From: Paenibacillus swuensis
GTDB taxonomy: Bacteria; Bacillota; Bacilli; Paenibacillales; DY6
Reading direction: 5' to 3'
DNA: 64,000 nt
Assembly (NCBI RefSeq): GCF_001644605.1
Contig: NZ_CP011388.1
Coordinates: 2,942,501-3,006,500 of the forward strand
Below are positions 38,856-47,809 of this stretch, in pieces. How positions within the stretch are numbered: position 1 is the stretch's first letter; the number at the start of each line of letters is the position of its first letter. A model generated the notes under the pieces. The model did not search any database. It was not told the DNA's origin and saw nothing but the letters and a program-made list of their open reading frames with translations. The position numbers and the translations under genes are program-made.

Positions 38856-40001
38856 ATGAAAATATTAATAGTGTTAAATTACTATTATCCTTATATAAGT
38901 GGGTTATCTGAATGTGCTCGTTCATTAGCAGAAGAGCTTGCCAAAGATCACGATGTTACGGTATTAACGGCTAAGCATGAGGAAAACCTAAGTAACACCG
39001 AGCATATTAACGGTGTAAAAGTGGTTAGGGCAGATATTTTATTTAAGATAAGTAAAGGATATATCAGCCCTGCATACCTAAAGTTATTCGCAAAGTTACA
39101 GAAAGAGGCGGATATAGTAAATTTACATTTACCTATGATAGAATCTGGAATTTTAAGTATGCTAACTGAGAAACATAAACTTTATATTACATATCAATGT
39201 GATATCCACTTAACTAAATCAACGCTTAATCAACTTATAACAAAAGTAATGGATAAATCATCGTCTGTTGCGTTGAATAGGGCAAATAAAGTAATTATCT
39301 CAAGTAGTGACTATGCTGAAAATTCAAGATTTCTTCCTAAATTTGCAGAGAAATTAATTGAAATTCAACCTACATCTCCTACTTATGAGAAATTATTAAA
39401 CCATCATGACAATATAAACAAATCTAAAGAAAAACTTCGTATAGGTTTCTGTGGTAGGATAGTAGAGGAGAAGGGGATAGATGTATTATTAAGAGCAGCC
39501 CCTAAGCTTAAAGAAGTATTTCCAAATTTGGAAATTGAAATAGTTGGTGATTACAAAAGCGTTGCAGGCGGTAGTGTTTATACGGAATTGAAGGCTAACA
39601 TAGGATGGGATGAAAGCTATGTACATTTCACAGGCCGCTTATCAGATAGTGAAATCTTAAACTTTTATCGATCAATTGATATATTTGTATTACCTAGTAT
39701 TAATTCTCTCGAGGCTTTTGGAATGGTACAGATAGAGGCCATGCTTGCAGGGGTTCCGGTAGTGGCAACGAATTTACCTGGGGTAAGAGAAATTGTAGGG
39801 AACACAAAGATGGGAGAGATTGTAGAGCCCAAAGATGTTAATGATTTAACCAATAAAATTATTACAGTATTACAAAATAAGAATCAGTACGTTAAACCTA
39901 CAAGTTATATTAACTCATTGTATGGTGTAGAGAGTGCAAAGAATAAATATATTCAAATGTTTAAAGATAATAATCAATTTTATTCACAGGAGATAAACTA
40001 A
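38856..40001 (+). CDS. glycosyltransferase family 4 protein (381 aa)
   Basis: The N-terminus (MKILIVLNYYYPYISGLSE) and donor domain (IGFCGRIVEEKGIDVLL; LPSINSLEAFGMVQIEAMLAGVPVVAT with E-x7-E) are classic GT4. GAGGTAAG precedes ATG 38856. Its stop TAA overlaps the next ATG by one base. Specificity is unknown; the coupling to the PAP2-like gene may mean a functional link. Confidence 0.82.
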   Translation: MKILIVLNYYYPYISGLSECARSLAEELAKDHDVTVLTAKHEENLSNTEHINGVKVVRADILFKISKGYISPAYLKLFAKLQKEADIVNLHLPMIESGILSMLTEKHKLYITYQCDIHLTKSTLNQLITKVMDKSSSVALNRANKVIISSSDYAENSRFLPKFAEKLIEIQPTSPTYEKLLNHHDNINKSKEKLRIGFCGRIVEEKGIDVLLRAAPKLKEVFPNLEIEIVGDYKSVAGGSVYTELKANIGWDESYVHFTGRLSDSEILNFYRSIDIFVLPSINSLEAFGMVQIEAMLAGVPVVATNLPGVREIVGNTKMGEIVEPKDVNDLTNKIITVLQNKNQYVKPTSYINSLYGVESAKNKYIQMFKDNNQFYSQEIN

Positions 40002-40396
40002 TGCCGTATTTCCTAGTTCCGCTCGTTGCTTGGTTTGTTGCCGGAGTTCTTAAATTTGCTATTAATGCTATACAACATGGCTCGGACGCAAAGAAATTAA
40101 TTGGAAATGGTGGCTTCCCAAGTAATCATACAACTGTAATTACCTCCATAACTTCATTAATTGGTTTAAACGAAGGTTGGTATGACCCCGCATTCGGACT
40201 TGGCATTGCTGTACTAATGATTGTAATATTTGATGCCAGCGGTATAAGAAGACAAGTTGGGTACCATGCAACCTATTTGAACACAAAGGATAATGAAGCC
40301 GGATTAAGAGAAAGAGTCGGACATAGCAAAATAGAGATAGCGGGCGGATTGATATTGGGAATTTTAATATCACTCGGTTTTCATATTTGTTTTTAG
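40001..40396 (+). CDS. divergent PAP2 family phosphatase-like membrane protein (131 aa)
   Basis: This is the DUF212/YuiD-type divergent PAP2 family: the GGFPSNHTT segment (about residues 38-46) carries the PAP2-like S-x-H, and VGYHATYLN with RERVGHSKIEIAGG completes the pattern; several membrane helices. PAP2 enzymes remove phosphate from lipid phosphates. In mycobacteria a PAP2-type protein (Rv3807c) is encoded next to the UbiA-type DPPR synthase and is proposed to remove the 5-phosphate. The same adjacency here (15-base gap) suggests an equivalent step. Confidence 0.75.
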   Translation: MPYFLVPLVAWFVAGVLKFAINAIQHGSDAKKLIGNGGFPSNHTTVITSITSLIGLNEGWYDPAFGLGIAVLMIVIFDASGIRRQVGYHATYLNTKDNEAGLRERVGHSKIEIAGGLILGILISLGFHICF

Positions 40397-40411
40397 AGGA
40401 GGTGTGGATAG

Positions 40412-41305
40412 ATGAATAGAGTAATGGTTGCTGCTAAAAAGAATCAAGCCAATATGATGCTAAATTTACTTTTAGAGATGCGTCCGAAACAATGGACAAA
40501 GAACATCTTGGTGTTCGCATCTGCACTATTTTCAGGAAACATATTTCTAACTTCCACTTTTATTAATGCATTTTTAGCATTTATAGCATTTTCATTCATT
40601 TCTAGTACGGTTTATATAATTAATGATATTGTGGATATCGAGAAAGACCGCCAACATCCAGATAAATGTAAACGTCCGTTAGCTTCAGGTGCATTATCTG
40701 TTCCTGCTGCAGTGACTTCAGCAATTTTCTTATGTTTTATTTCTCTAACTATTGCATTCTTAATAAATACAGAAGTTCTTTTCATTGTTATGCTTTATTT
40801 CATTATTAATCTGTTTTATACGCTCAGATTAAAGCATGTAGTATTAATTGATGTGATGATAATAGCTTCAGGATTTGTCTTAAGAGCAGTATGTGGAGCC
40901 TTTGCAACCGGTGGGGTAATAACATCATGGTTTATTCTTTGCATACTTGGTCTATCGCTCTTTTTAGCATTGGGTAAAAGAAGGCATGAATTAGTTTTGT
41001 TTAATGACATTCCTGAGAAGCAAAGGAAAGTTCTGCAGCATTATAGTGTAGAGTTACTTGATCAACTTATGACTGTTATAACAGGACTGTTATTGATGTT
41101 CTTCTCTATGTATGCTGCATCTCAAGAATCTGGAATGATGTACACAATTCCATTGGCAATTTATGGGGTATTTCGCTATTATTATCTTATTCATAAGAAG
41201 AATGGTGGAGGAAAGCCTGAAGAAATACTACTTAACGATAAACATATTCTAGCGACTGTTATTATGTTCGGTCTAGTTGTGGTTCTGATTAAGACACAAT
41301 TATAA
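40412..41305 (+). CDS. UbiA-type decaprenyl-phosphate phosphoribosyltransferase-like enzyme (297 aa)
   Basis: GAGGAGG precedes ATG 40412. The membrane protein has the UbiA metal/diphosphate motif N71-D72-x2-D75-x3-D79, followed by KRPLASG, and the features that mark the phosphoribosyltransferase subgroup: RPKQWTKNILVFA near residue 25 and LALGKRRHEL near residue 190. Mycobacterial DPPR synthase (Rv3806c) of this group moves 5-phosphoribose from PRPP to decaprenyl phosphate. Here the lipid would be the host polyprenyl phosphate. No DprE1/DprE2 epimerase genes are nearby, so the product may be used as ribose rather than arabinose. It is not a quinone or haem prenyltransferase by motif. Confidence 0.82.
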   Translation: MNRVMVAAKKNQANMMLNLLLEMRPKQWTKNILVFASALFSGNIFLTSTFINAFLAFIAFSFISSTVYIINDIVDIEKDRQHPDKCKRPLASGALSVPAAVTSAIFLCFISLTIAFLINTEVLFIVMLYFIINLFYTLRLKHVVLIDVMIIASGFVLRAVCGAFATGGVITSWFILCILGLSLFLALGKRRHELVLFNDIPEKQRKVLQHYSVELLDQLMTVITGLLLMFFSMYAASQESGMMYTIPLAIYGVFRYYYLIHKKNGGGKPEEILLNDKHILATVIMFGLVVVLIKTQL

Positions 41306-41323
41306 AAATATAGGAGGTTCACC

Positions 41324-42067
41324 ATGAAAGGAGTCATACTAGCAGGCGGAACAGGATCGAGATTATATCCTCTGACTAAAGTAACCAATAAACATCTGCT
41401 TCCTGTAGGTAAGTATCCTATGATCTTTCATAGTATCTCCAAGCTAAAGGAAGCTGGCATTATTGATATTCTAGTTGTTACCGGAAAAGACCATATGGGC
41501 GACGTAGTGAATTTGCTGGGCAGCGGGGCTTCCATGGGGACAAATTTTACATATAAGGTTCAGGATGAAGCTGGAGGTATTGCCCAAGCATTGAGCTTGG
41601 CCGAGCAATTTGTCTGCGGTGATCAAATGGTAGTTATTCTGGGTGACAATGTCTTCTCAGAGTCAATAACTTCCTTCGTGAACAATTTTGCTGAACAAGA
41701 AGTTGGTGCTAAGATCTTGATTCAGGAAGTACATGACCCCGGACGGTACGGAGTTACTGAACTGCAAGGTGATAAAATTATCTCCATCGAAGAAAAACCG
41801 CAGAAGCCTAAGAGTAACTTCGCGGTGACCGGCATATATATGTATGATAGCCGTGTGTTCGAGATCATCAAGACATTGAAACCTTCAGGTCGCGGAGAAT
41901 TGGAGATAACGGACGTTAATAATGCTTATATTTCTGATAACCAACTTACGTACGATATCCTTACTGGATGGTGGACGGATGCGGGAACGCATGCCTCCTT
42001 ATCTAAGGCCAATGAACTTGCCTATGAACTTTCTTTTGGTGAAGAATTTGGGAAACTTAAACTATAA
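41324..42067 (+). CDS. rmlA: glucose-1-phosphate thymidylyltransferase
   Basis: This enzyme makes dTDP-glucose, the entry to dTDP-L-rhamnose. The signature GGTGSRLYPLTKVTNKHLLPVG lies at residues about 8-29, with GDNVF and WTDAGTHASL later on. At 247 residues it belongs to the short RmlA/SpsI form (the classical form has about 290 and an extra C-terminal helix region). AGGAGG precedes ATG 41324. It opens the rmlACBD block, the order known from the Geobacillus slg cluster. Confidence 0.9.
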   Translation: MKGVILAGGTGSRLYPLTKVTNKHLLPVGKYPMIFHSISKLKEAGIIDILVVTGKDHMGDVVNLLGSGASMGTNFTYKVQDEAGGIAQALSLAEQFVCGDQMVVILGDNVFSESITSFVNNFAEQEVGAKILIQEVHDPGRYGVTELQGDKIISIEEKPQKPKSNFAVTGIYMYDSRVFEIIKTLKPSGRGELEITDVNNAYISDNQLTYDILTGWWTDAGTHASLSKANELAYELSFGEEFGKLKL

Positions 42068-42079
42068 GTGGGTGCATAA

Positions 42080-42622
42080 ATGAATGTAATCCAAACGAAG
42101 CTTGCTGGCGTACTAATTATTGAGCCGGCTGTATTCGAGGATCATCGTGGCTTTTTTCTGGAAAGTTACACGAGTCATAAGTTTGCGGATGTTGGAATTA
42201 ACATGACTTTTATTCAAGATAATCACTCACTCTCTGTTGAACCAGGCGTATTGCGTGGACTACACTATCAATTAGCACCGAAAGCACAAACTAAATTAGT
42301 TCGTGTTGCTAAAGGCGCAATTTATGATGTGGCAGTGGATATACGCAAAGAATCGTCAACCTATGGTCAATGGGTAGGTGTTATTCTTAGTGAAGCCAAT
42401 AAACGGCAACTGCTTGTTCCTCGCGGGTTCGCTCATGGATTCTGTACCATTGTTCCTAATACAGAGGTTCTGTATAAGGTAGATGAGGTCTACTCTCCAG
42501 AACATGACCGAGGAATTGCCTGGAACGACCCATCCTTGAATATTGATTGGCCAACGTTGAATCCAATTCTTTCCGATAAAGATCAGAAACACCCCCTGAT
42601 GAAAGATGCGGAGACTTTTTAG
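42080..42622 (+). CDS. rmlC: dTDP-4-dehydrorhamnose 3,5-epimerase
   Basis: Cupin-fold epimerase of 180 residues acting on dTDP-4-keto-6-deoxyglucose. Visible motifs: FEDHRGFFLESY near residue 19, FIQDNHSLS, GVLRGLHYQ with the active-site His, and VPRGFAHGF. It lies 12 bases after rmlA and 17 before rmlB. Codon use and base composition are intermediate between the AT-rich genes upstream and the GC-richer genes downstream. Confidence 0.95.
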   Translation: MNVIQTKLAGVLIIEPAVFEDHRGFFLESYTSHKFADVGINMTFIQDNHSLSVEPGVLRGLHYQLAPKAQTKLVRVAKGAIYDVAVDIRKESSTYGQWVGVILSEANKRQLLVPRGFAHGFCTIVPNTEVLYKVDEVYSPEHDRGIAWNDPSLNIDWPTLNPILSDKDQKHPLMKDAETF

Positions 42623-42639
42623 ATGGAGGTCCGGCGAAC

Positions 42640-43629
42640 ATGAATATTCTAGTCACCGGCGGTGCCGGATTTATAGGCAGTAACTTTGTTATTTACATGC
42701 TGAACAAGTACGAGAACTACAACATCATCAACCTGGATGCGTTGACGTATGCAGGTAACTTGGAGAACCTGCAGTCTGTTGCTAATCACCCGAACTACAC
42801 GTTCGTCAAAGGCGATATCGCGGACAAAGAGCTAGTTGAGCGGATTTTTGCCAAAGGTGTAGACTATGTAGTTCACTTTGCTGCGGAATCGCACGTGGAT
42901 CGCAGTATTGAAGGTCCTGAAGTGTTCGTCATGACGAATGTGATGGGAACGCAAGTGTTGCTGGATGCGGCAAAGAAACACAATGTGAAGAAATTTGTCC
43001 ATGTGAGCACGGATGAAGTGTACGGAACGCTGGGTGAAACGGGTTTGTTCACGGAAGAGACGCCTTTGGCGCCAAATTCTCCGTATTCCGCGAGTAAAGC
43101 AGGCTCCGACCTGTTGGTTCGCGCTTACCACGAAACTTTCGGTCTGCCTGTTAATATCACACGTTGTTCGAACAACTATGGACCTTACCAGTTCCCTGAG
43201 AAGTTAATTCCACTTATGATTGCAAATGCACTAGCGGATAAATCGTTGCCAGTGTATGGCGACGGCATGAATGTGCGTGACTGGTTGTTTGTCGAGGACC
43301 ATTGCAGCGCAATTGATTTGGTTCTTCACCAAGGGAAGAACGGTGAAGTATACAATGTCGGCGGGAACAATGAGCGTCCTAATATTGATATTGTAAAGAC
43401 GATTCTACAACAATTAGGGAAGCCGGACAGTCTGATTCAATATGTACAAGATCGTCTTGGACATGACCGCCGTTACGGCATCGATGCGACCAAGATTACG
43501 AACGAGCTTGGCTGGAAGCCGAAGCATAATTTCGACACAGGCATTGAATATACTATTCAATGGTACCTGGACAATCAAGAGTGGTGGAACCGGATCCTTA
43601 CCGGCGAATACCAACAGGTGAACCCGTAA
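42640..43629 (+). CDS. rmlB: dTDP-glucose 4,6-dehydratase
   Basis: Extended SDR of 329 residues: GGAGFIGSNFV at the N-terminus, AAESHVDRSI, the STDEVYG segment and catalytic YSASK. It dehydrates dTDP-glucose to the 4-keto-6-deoxy sugar. GGAGG precedes ATG 42640. Its stop overlaps the rmlD start by one base. Confidence 0.96.
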   Translation: MNILVTGGAGFIGSNFVIYMLNKYENYNIINLDALTYAGNLENLQSVANHPNYTFVKGDIADKELVERIFAKGVDYVVHFAAESHVDRSIEGPEVFVMTNVMGTQVLLDAAKKHNVKKFVHVSTDEVYGTLGETGLFTEETPLAPNSPYSASKAGSDLLVRAYHETFGLPVNITRCSNNYGPYQFPEKLIPLMIANALADKSLPVYGDGMNVRDWLFVEDHCSAIDLVLHQGKNGEVYNVGGNNERPNIDIVKTILQQLGKPDSLIQYVQDRLGHDRRYGIDATKITNELGWKPKHNFDTGIEYTIQWYLDNQEWWNRILTGEYQQVNP

Positions 43630-44471
43630 TGAAGGTTCTGGTTACTGGTGCAAACGGTCAATTGGGGCAGGATGTGGTCCTGCTGTTTAGGAAGGACCAT
43701 GAAGTGCTGGGGCTCGGACGAGACGGTTTGGATATCACCAACGCGGATCAGGTTAGGACGCAAGTCCTTGCCTTCCATCCCGATGTGATCATCCACTGCG
43801 CAGCCTATACGGCGGTTGATCTGGCGGAAACCGAGGTAGTTCAAGCTTACGCGGTGAATGCGGTCGGTACGCGGAATTTGGCCGTGGCTGCGCAAGAAGT
43901 CGGAGCCAAGATCTGTTACATCAGCACGGACTACGTGTTTAACGGAACGGGAACCCAGCCTTACCGCGAGTATGACAATACAGACCCGCAAAGTGTCTAC
44001 GGCGCAAGCAAACGCGCAGGGGAAATCCTTACCCAAACCCTCAACCACCGATATTTCATCGTACGCACCTCATGGGTGTACGGCGAATACGGCAACAATT
44101 TCGTGAAGACGATGTTGAAATTTGGTCGTGAACGCGACGAGCTAAAAGTCGTCCATGATCAAATAGGTTCGCCTACCTACACGGTGGACTTAGCGCAATT
44201 CTTGCTGGAACTGGTGCAAACCGACAAGTTCGGCGTATACCATGCTTCCAACACCGGGGCTTGTTCCTGGTTTGAGTTCGCTCAAGCGATTTTCGAGGAA
44301 GCATCCATTGAAGTACGTACCGTTCCATGCACGACCGAGGAGTTCCCTCGACCGGCCAAACGCCCGTCCAATTCCGTGATGGAGCACCTGTCGATCCGCA
44401 CAAATGGACTCACAGACTTGAGACCATGGAGAGAAGCGCTTCGCGACTTCCTATCCCAACACAAAGGATAA
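43629..44471 (+). CDS. rmlD: dTDP-4-dehydrorhamnose reductase
   Basis: ATG 43629 overlaps the rmlB stop (TAATG) and opens the expected MKVLVTGANGQLGQDV. The catalytic YGASK and the STDYVFNG segment are present; 280 residues is the family length. The enzyme makes dTDP-L-rhamnose with NADPH. A longer frame to 43560 inside rmlB is not needed. Confidence 0.95.
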   Translation: MKVLVTGANGQLGQDVVLLFRKDHEVLGLGRDGLDITNADQVRTQVLAFHPDVIIHCAAYTAVDLAETEVVQAYAVNAVGTRNLAVAAQEVGAKICYISTDYVFNGTGTQPYREYDNTDPQSVYGASKRAGEILTQTLNHRYFIVRTSWVYGEYGNNFVKTMLKFGRERDELKVVHDQIGSPTYTVDLAQFLLELVQTDKFGVYHASNTGACSWFEFAQAIFEEASIEVRTVPCTTEEFPRPAKRPSNSVMEHLSIRTNGLTDLRPWREALRDFLSQHKG

Positions 44472-44477
44472 ACCCAC

Positions 44478-45422
44478 ATGAAACTTAGTGTTCATATTGT
44501 TACCTACAACAGCGCAGAAGATATTAACGACTGCTTGCAAGCGGTGTTCAAACAAACGTATCCGATCCGGGAGATCATCATCATCGATAATGCTTCCACC
44601 GACGGGACGAAGGAGCAGCTTCAGAAGTACAGGGAACGCTGCAGGGTGAGCATCAATTCCAGCAATGTCGGGTTCGCCCAAGGTCACAACCAGGCGATCC
44701 AACTGTCCAACGCCGATTATTACTTGGTTCTTAATCCGGATGTGGTTCTGCATCCGGATTACCTTTATCATCTTATGAAAATCGTTGAAAACAACCCAGC
44801 CGTCGGCAGCCTCACCGGCAAGTTATTGTCCGCGGAACACCCCGATTTGATCGACAGCACCGGCCTCGATATCAAGGCCTCCCGCCGTTGCTTCGACCGC
44901 GGCCAAGGCCAGCCGGAAGCGAACTTTAACGAACCCGCCGAGGTATTCGGGGTATCCGGAGCCGCTGCACTTTACAGCCGCGCGATGGTGGAGGATATCA
45001 GCTGGAAGGGGGAGTTTTTTGACGAGACCTTTTTTGCCTATAAAGAAGACATTGATGTGGCCTGGAGAGCGCAAATTCGCGGATGGACCTCCCGTTACGT
45101 TCCTGAAGCAACCGCTCATCATGAGCGTGGGTGGAAGCCTAAATCCCGAAACTCCAGACCGCTTTTTATACGGAAATACTCCTATATCAATCGGTACCAA
45201 ATGATGCTCAAAAACGAATCCCCGCTCTACATGCTCAGAGGAGCGTTCCGAATCCTGCCTTTTGAAATCGCAAGCTTCGGTTATATGCTTCTGAAGGAGC
45301 CGCAAGTGTTAGGGGCTTGGGTGGATCTGGTGCGCAACATTCCGGAAATCCTGGAGAAACGCAGGCATCTGATGCGGGGCCGTAAACGGGGCTGGAAGGA
45401 AATCTATCGATTTTTTACATAA
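44478..45422 (+). CDS. glycosyltransferase family 2, rhamnosyltransferase-like (314 aa)
   Basis: GT-A fold: VHIVTYNSAEDINDCL, IIDNASTDGT, NVGFAQGHNQAI and the D-x-D-like LNPDVVL, followed by GEFFDETFFAYKEDIDVAWR. These features are typical of the WbbL-type rhamnosyltransferase group. The position straight after rmlACBD supports L-rhamnose transfer. A hydrophobic C-terminal segment may attach it to the membrane. AAAGGAT precedes ATG 44478. Confidence 0.85.
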   Translation: MKLSVHIVTYNSAEDINDCLQAVFKQTYPIREIIIIDNASTDGTKEQLQKYRERCRVSINSSNVGFAQGHNQAIQLSNADYYLVLNPDVVLHPDYLYHLMKIVENNPAVGSLTGKLLSAEHPDLIDSTGLDIKASRRCFDRGQGQPEANFNEPAEVFGVSGAAALYSRAMVEDISWKGEFFDETFFAYKEDIDVAWRAQIRGWTSRYVPEATAHHERGWKPKSRNSRPLFIRKYSYINRYQMMLKNESPLYMLRGAFRILPFEIASFGYMLLKEPQVLGAWVDLVRNIPEILEKRRHLMRGRKRGWKEIYRFFT

Positions 45423-45494
45423 ATGTTCATAGTCTTTTAACAAAATAGTAGTATAATAGGAAAATAAATGTCGAATTTACTTGGTGAACAACGA

Positions 45495-46364
45495 ATGGAT
45501 TTAAGCATAATCATTGTGAATTATAACACGGAGAAGCTGACGCTGGATTGCATCGCCTCTTTGGAACGCTCCGAAATGGGTACATATGCATATGAAGTGG
45601 TTCTGGTCGATAACGGATCCGTCGATGATACGATGCGCCAAGTGGGCATGAAGTTTCCCCAAGTGCGTAGGATAGAGAATCACGCGAATTTGGGTTACTC
45701 CAAAGGCAATAACATCGGCATCCGCGCCGCATCCGGTCGATACATCCTGTTGCTGAACTCGGATACCTTGGTGGAAACGGATACGCTGCGTACGATGATC
45801 ACATTCATGGATGAAAACCCTACGGTGGGCGCTGCGGGCTGTAAAGTTGTGCTTCCGGATGGCAGCCTGGATAAAGCCTGTAAACGGGGTTTCCCGACTC
45901 CCTCGGCTTCTTTCTATTACGCGTTCGGGTTCTCCAAGCTGTTTCCCAAGGTAGAGCGGTTTAATCAATATCAGCTGGGGTATTTAAACCCGGATGAAGA
46001 TTATCCTGTCGATTGCCTGGTGGGCGCGTTCATGATGGTTCGCCGCGATACGATTGATGCAGTTGGGATGCTGGATGAGGAATTCTTCATGTACGGCGAA
46101 GATATTGACTGGTGTTATCGGATGAAAGAAGCCGGTTGGGGCATTTACTACTACCCTAAAGCCCGGATAACGCATCTGAAAGGCGCGAGTTCAAGGAAGA
46201 AGCCAAAGAAAATTATTTATGAGTTTCATCGCGCGATGATTCTCTTTCACCGCAAGCATTATCAGAAGAAGTATCCCTGGCTGGTGAACGGTATGGTCTA
46301 CGCGGGTATCGGTGTTAAGTACGCCATGTCGTTGTTGTTGAATCGATTCGGATCTGTGAGGTGA
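45495..46364 (+). CDS. glycosyltransferase family 2, rhamnosyltransferase-like (289 aa)
   Basis: The GT-A domain starts at once with MDLSIIIVNYNTEKLT, then VDNGSVDDT, NLGYSKGNNIGI and LNSDTLVE; the acceptor-side EEFFMYGEDIDWCYR is typical of WbbL-like enzymes. I chose ATG 45495, where the domain begins, with GGTGA ahead; ATG 45468 would add nine residues and has AGGA ahead. A TATAAT at 45452-45457 with no clear -35 lies in the 72-base gap. It is paralogous in layout to the previous gene. Confidence 0.83.
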   Translation: MDLSIIIVNYNTEKLTLDCIASLERSEMGTYAYEVVLVDNGSVDDTMRQVGMKFPQVRRIENHANLGYSKGNNIGIRAASGRYILLLNSDTLVETDTLRTMITFMDENPTVGAAGCKVVLPDGSLDKACKRGFPTPSASFYYAFGFSKLFPKVERFNQYQLGYLNPDEDYPVDCLVGAFMMVRRDTIDAVGMLDEEFFMYGEDIDWCYRMKEAGWGIYYYPKARITHLKGASSRKKPKKIIYEFHRAMILFHRKHYQKKYPWLVNGMVYAGIGVKYAMSLLLNRFGSVR

Positions 46365-46372
46365 GTGGTTAG

Positions 46373-47779
46373 ATGGTAAGGCAAAATCAATCGGTCTTTG
46401 CACAACTATACGCAATTACGGATATCGTGTGCATCCAGGTCATTTTCCTGCTGTCCTACTGGCTTAAATTCCAGAGCGGATGGATTCCATTCGAGCATTC
46501 ATTACCTTTTAATCGGTATTTCCTATGGGCGCTCGTATATGGACTGATCGCTGTAGGTACAGGGTATATTGTCGGTTTCTATACTTCCAAGAGGCGCAAA
46601 AACTACGCTTTTGAATTCTATAAGGTCATTCAGGTCCATATTATCAGTTTGTTTATCTTGCTGAGTGTCCTCTTTATTTATAAGGAAGTGGACGTTTCCC
46701 GTTCCTTCCTGCTCCTGTTTATTATGAATAATATCCTTGCGTTAAGCTTCTACCGCTATCTTCTGAAGGTAACCCAACGGGGCATGCGCAGCCGGGGATA
46801 CAACAAGCAGTTCGTCTTGATTCTCGGTGCGGGAACGCTGGGCCGCAGATTCTATAAATCCGTGAATCATCATCCTGAGCTGGGCTTTGAAGTGCTGGGC
46901 TTCCTCGATGATCACAAGGATGTGCACGACCAGCCGAATGAAAATATGAAGCCGATTCTGGGCGCTATTGACGATCTCGAAGCGACGTTGAAAGAACATC
47001 TCGTGGATGAAGTCATCATCGCGCTGCCGTTGGACGCGCATCACAAGTATGCGCAGATTATCAACGTATGTGAGCGCGACGGCGTCAAGACGCTGATTAT
47101 CCCGGATTTCTTCGATGTGCTGCCTTCGCGGCCGTACTTCGATAATTTTGCGGGGATTCCTCTAATCAATGTGAGAGACATTCCGTTGGATGAGGTTCGG
47201 AACCGCCTGTTGAAACGGGCTTTCGATATTCTGTTCTCCGCGGCCACGTTGCTTATTATCAGTCCGTTGCTGCTGCTCATTGCGCTCGCTGTCAAGCTGG
47301 ATTCCAAAGGGCCTATTATCTACAAGCAAGAGCGCGTCGGGTTAAATCGACGAAATTTCTTTATGTATAAATTTCGCTCGATGCGTACGGATTATGCGCA
47401 TACGTCGGATACAGGCTGGACGGTGAAGGACGATCCGCGCATGACGGCTCTCGGGAAGCTCCTACGAAGAACAAGTCTGGATGAACTGCCGCAGTTCCTG
47501 AATGTTCTGCTGGGGCATATGAGTGTCGTCGGACCTCGTCCGGAGCGTCCTTATTATGTGGAACAATTCAAGGAAGACATCCCTAAATATATGGTCAAAC
47601 ATCATATTCGCCCGGGCATCACCGGATGGGCCCAGATGAATGGACTGCGCGGCGATACCTCGATTGAGGAGCGCATTAAGCATGACATATTTTATATAGA
47701 AAATTGGACGTTCTTGTTCGATCTCAAAATCATTATGAAGACGTTTGTGAACGGGTTTGTCAATAAGAACGCGTACTAA
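46373..47779 (+). CDS. polyprenyl glycosylphosphotransferase (WcaJ/WsaP-like initiating enzyme, 468 aa)
   Basis: This enzyme starts glycan assembly by moving a hexose-1-phosphate from a UDP-sugar to undecaprenyl phosphate. Four N-terminal membrane helices (about 10-115), a Rossmann-like central domain ([13 protein letters not shown] near 140) and a fifth hydrophobic segment (about 285-305) precede the catalytic domain. There, [46 protein letters not shown] and [12 protein letters not shown] are diagnostic. It matches in length the S-layer glycan initiator WsaP (about 470). GAGGTGAG precedes ATG 46373. The sugar (glucose or galactose) cannot be told. Confidence 0.93.
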   Translation: MVRQNQSVFAQLYAITDIVCIQVIFLLSYWLKFQSGWIPFEHSLPFNRYFLWALVYGLIAVGTGYIVGFYTSKRRKNYAFEFYKVIQVHIISLFILLSVLFIYKEVDVSRSFLLLFIMNNILALSFYRYLLKVTQRGMRSRGYNKQFVLILGAGTLGRRFYKSVNHHPELGFEVLGFLDDHKDVHDQPNENMKPILGAIDDLEATLKEHLVDEVIIALPLDAHHKYAQIINVCERDGVKTLIIPDFFDVLPSRPYFDNFAGIPLINVRDIPLDEVRNRLLKRAFDILFSAATLLIISPLLLLIALAVKLDSKGPIIYKQERVGLNRRNFFMYKFRSMRTDYAHTSDTGWTVKDDPRMTALGKLLRRTSLDELPQFLNVLLGHMSVVGPRPERPYYVEQFKEDIPKYMVKHHIRPGITGWAQMNGLRGDTSIEERIKHDIFYIENWTFLFDLKIIMKTFVNGFVNKNAY

Positions 47780-47809
47780 TGGCCGCAGGGCAGACGGAAG
47801 GTGCACATC

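Noticed and set aside
45452-45457. Internal promoter in the glycan operon (TATAAT)
   Set aside because: No acceptable -35 lies at 16-18 bases; a lone TATAAT in AT-rich DNA is not enough.
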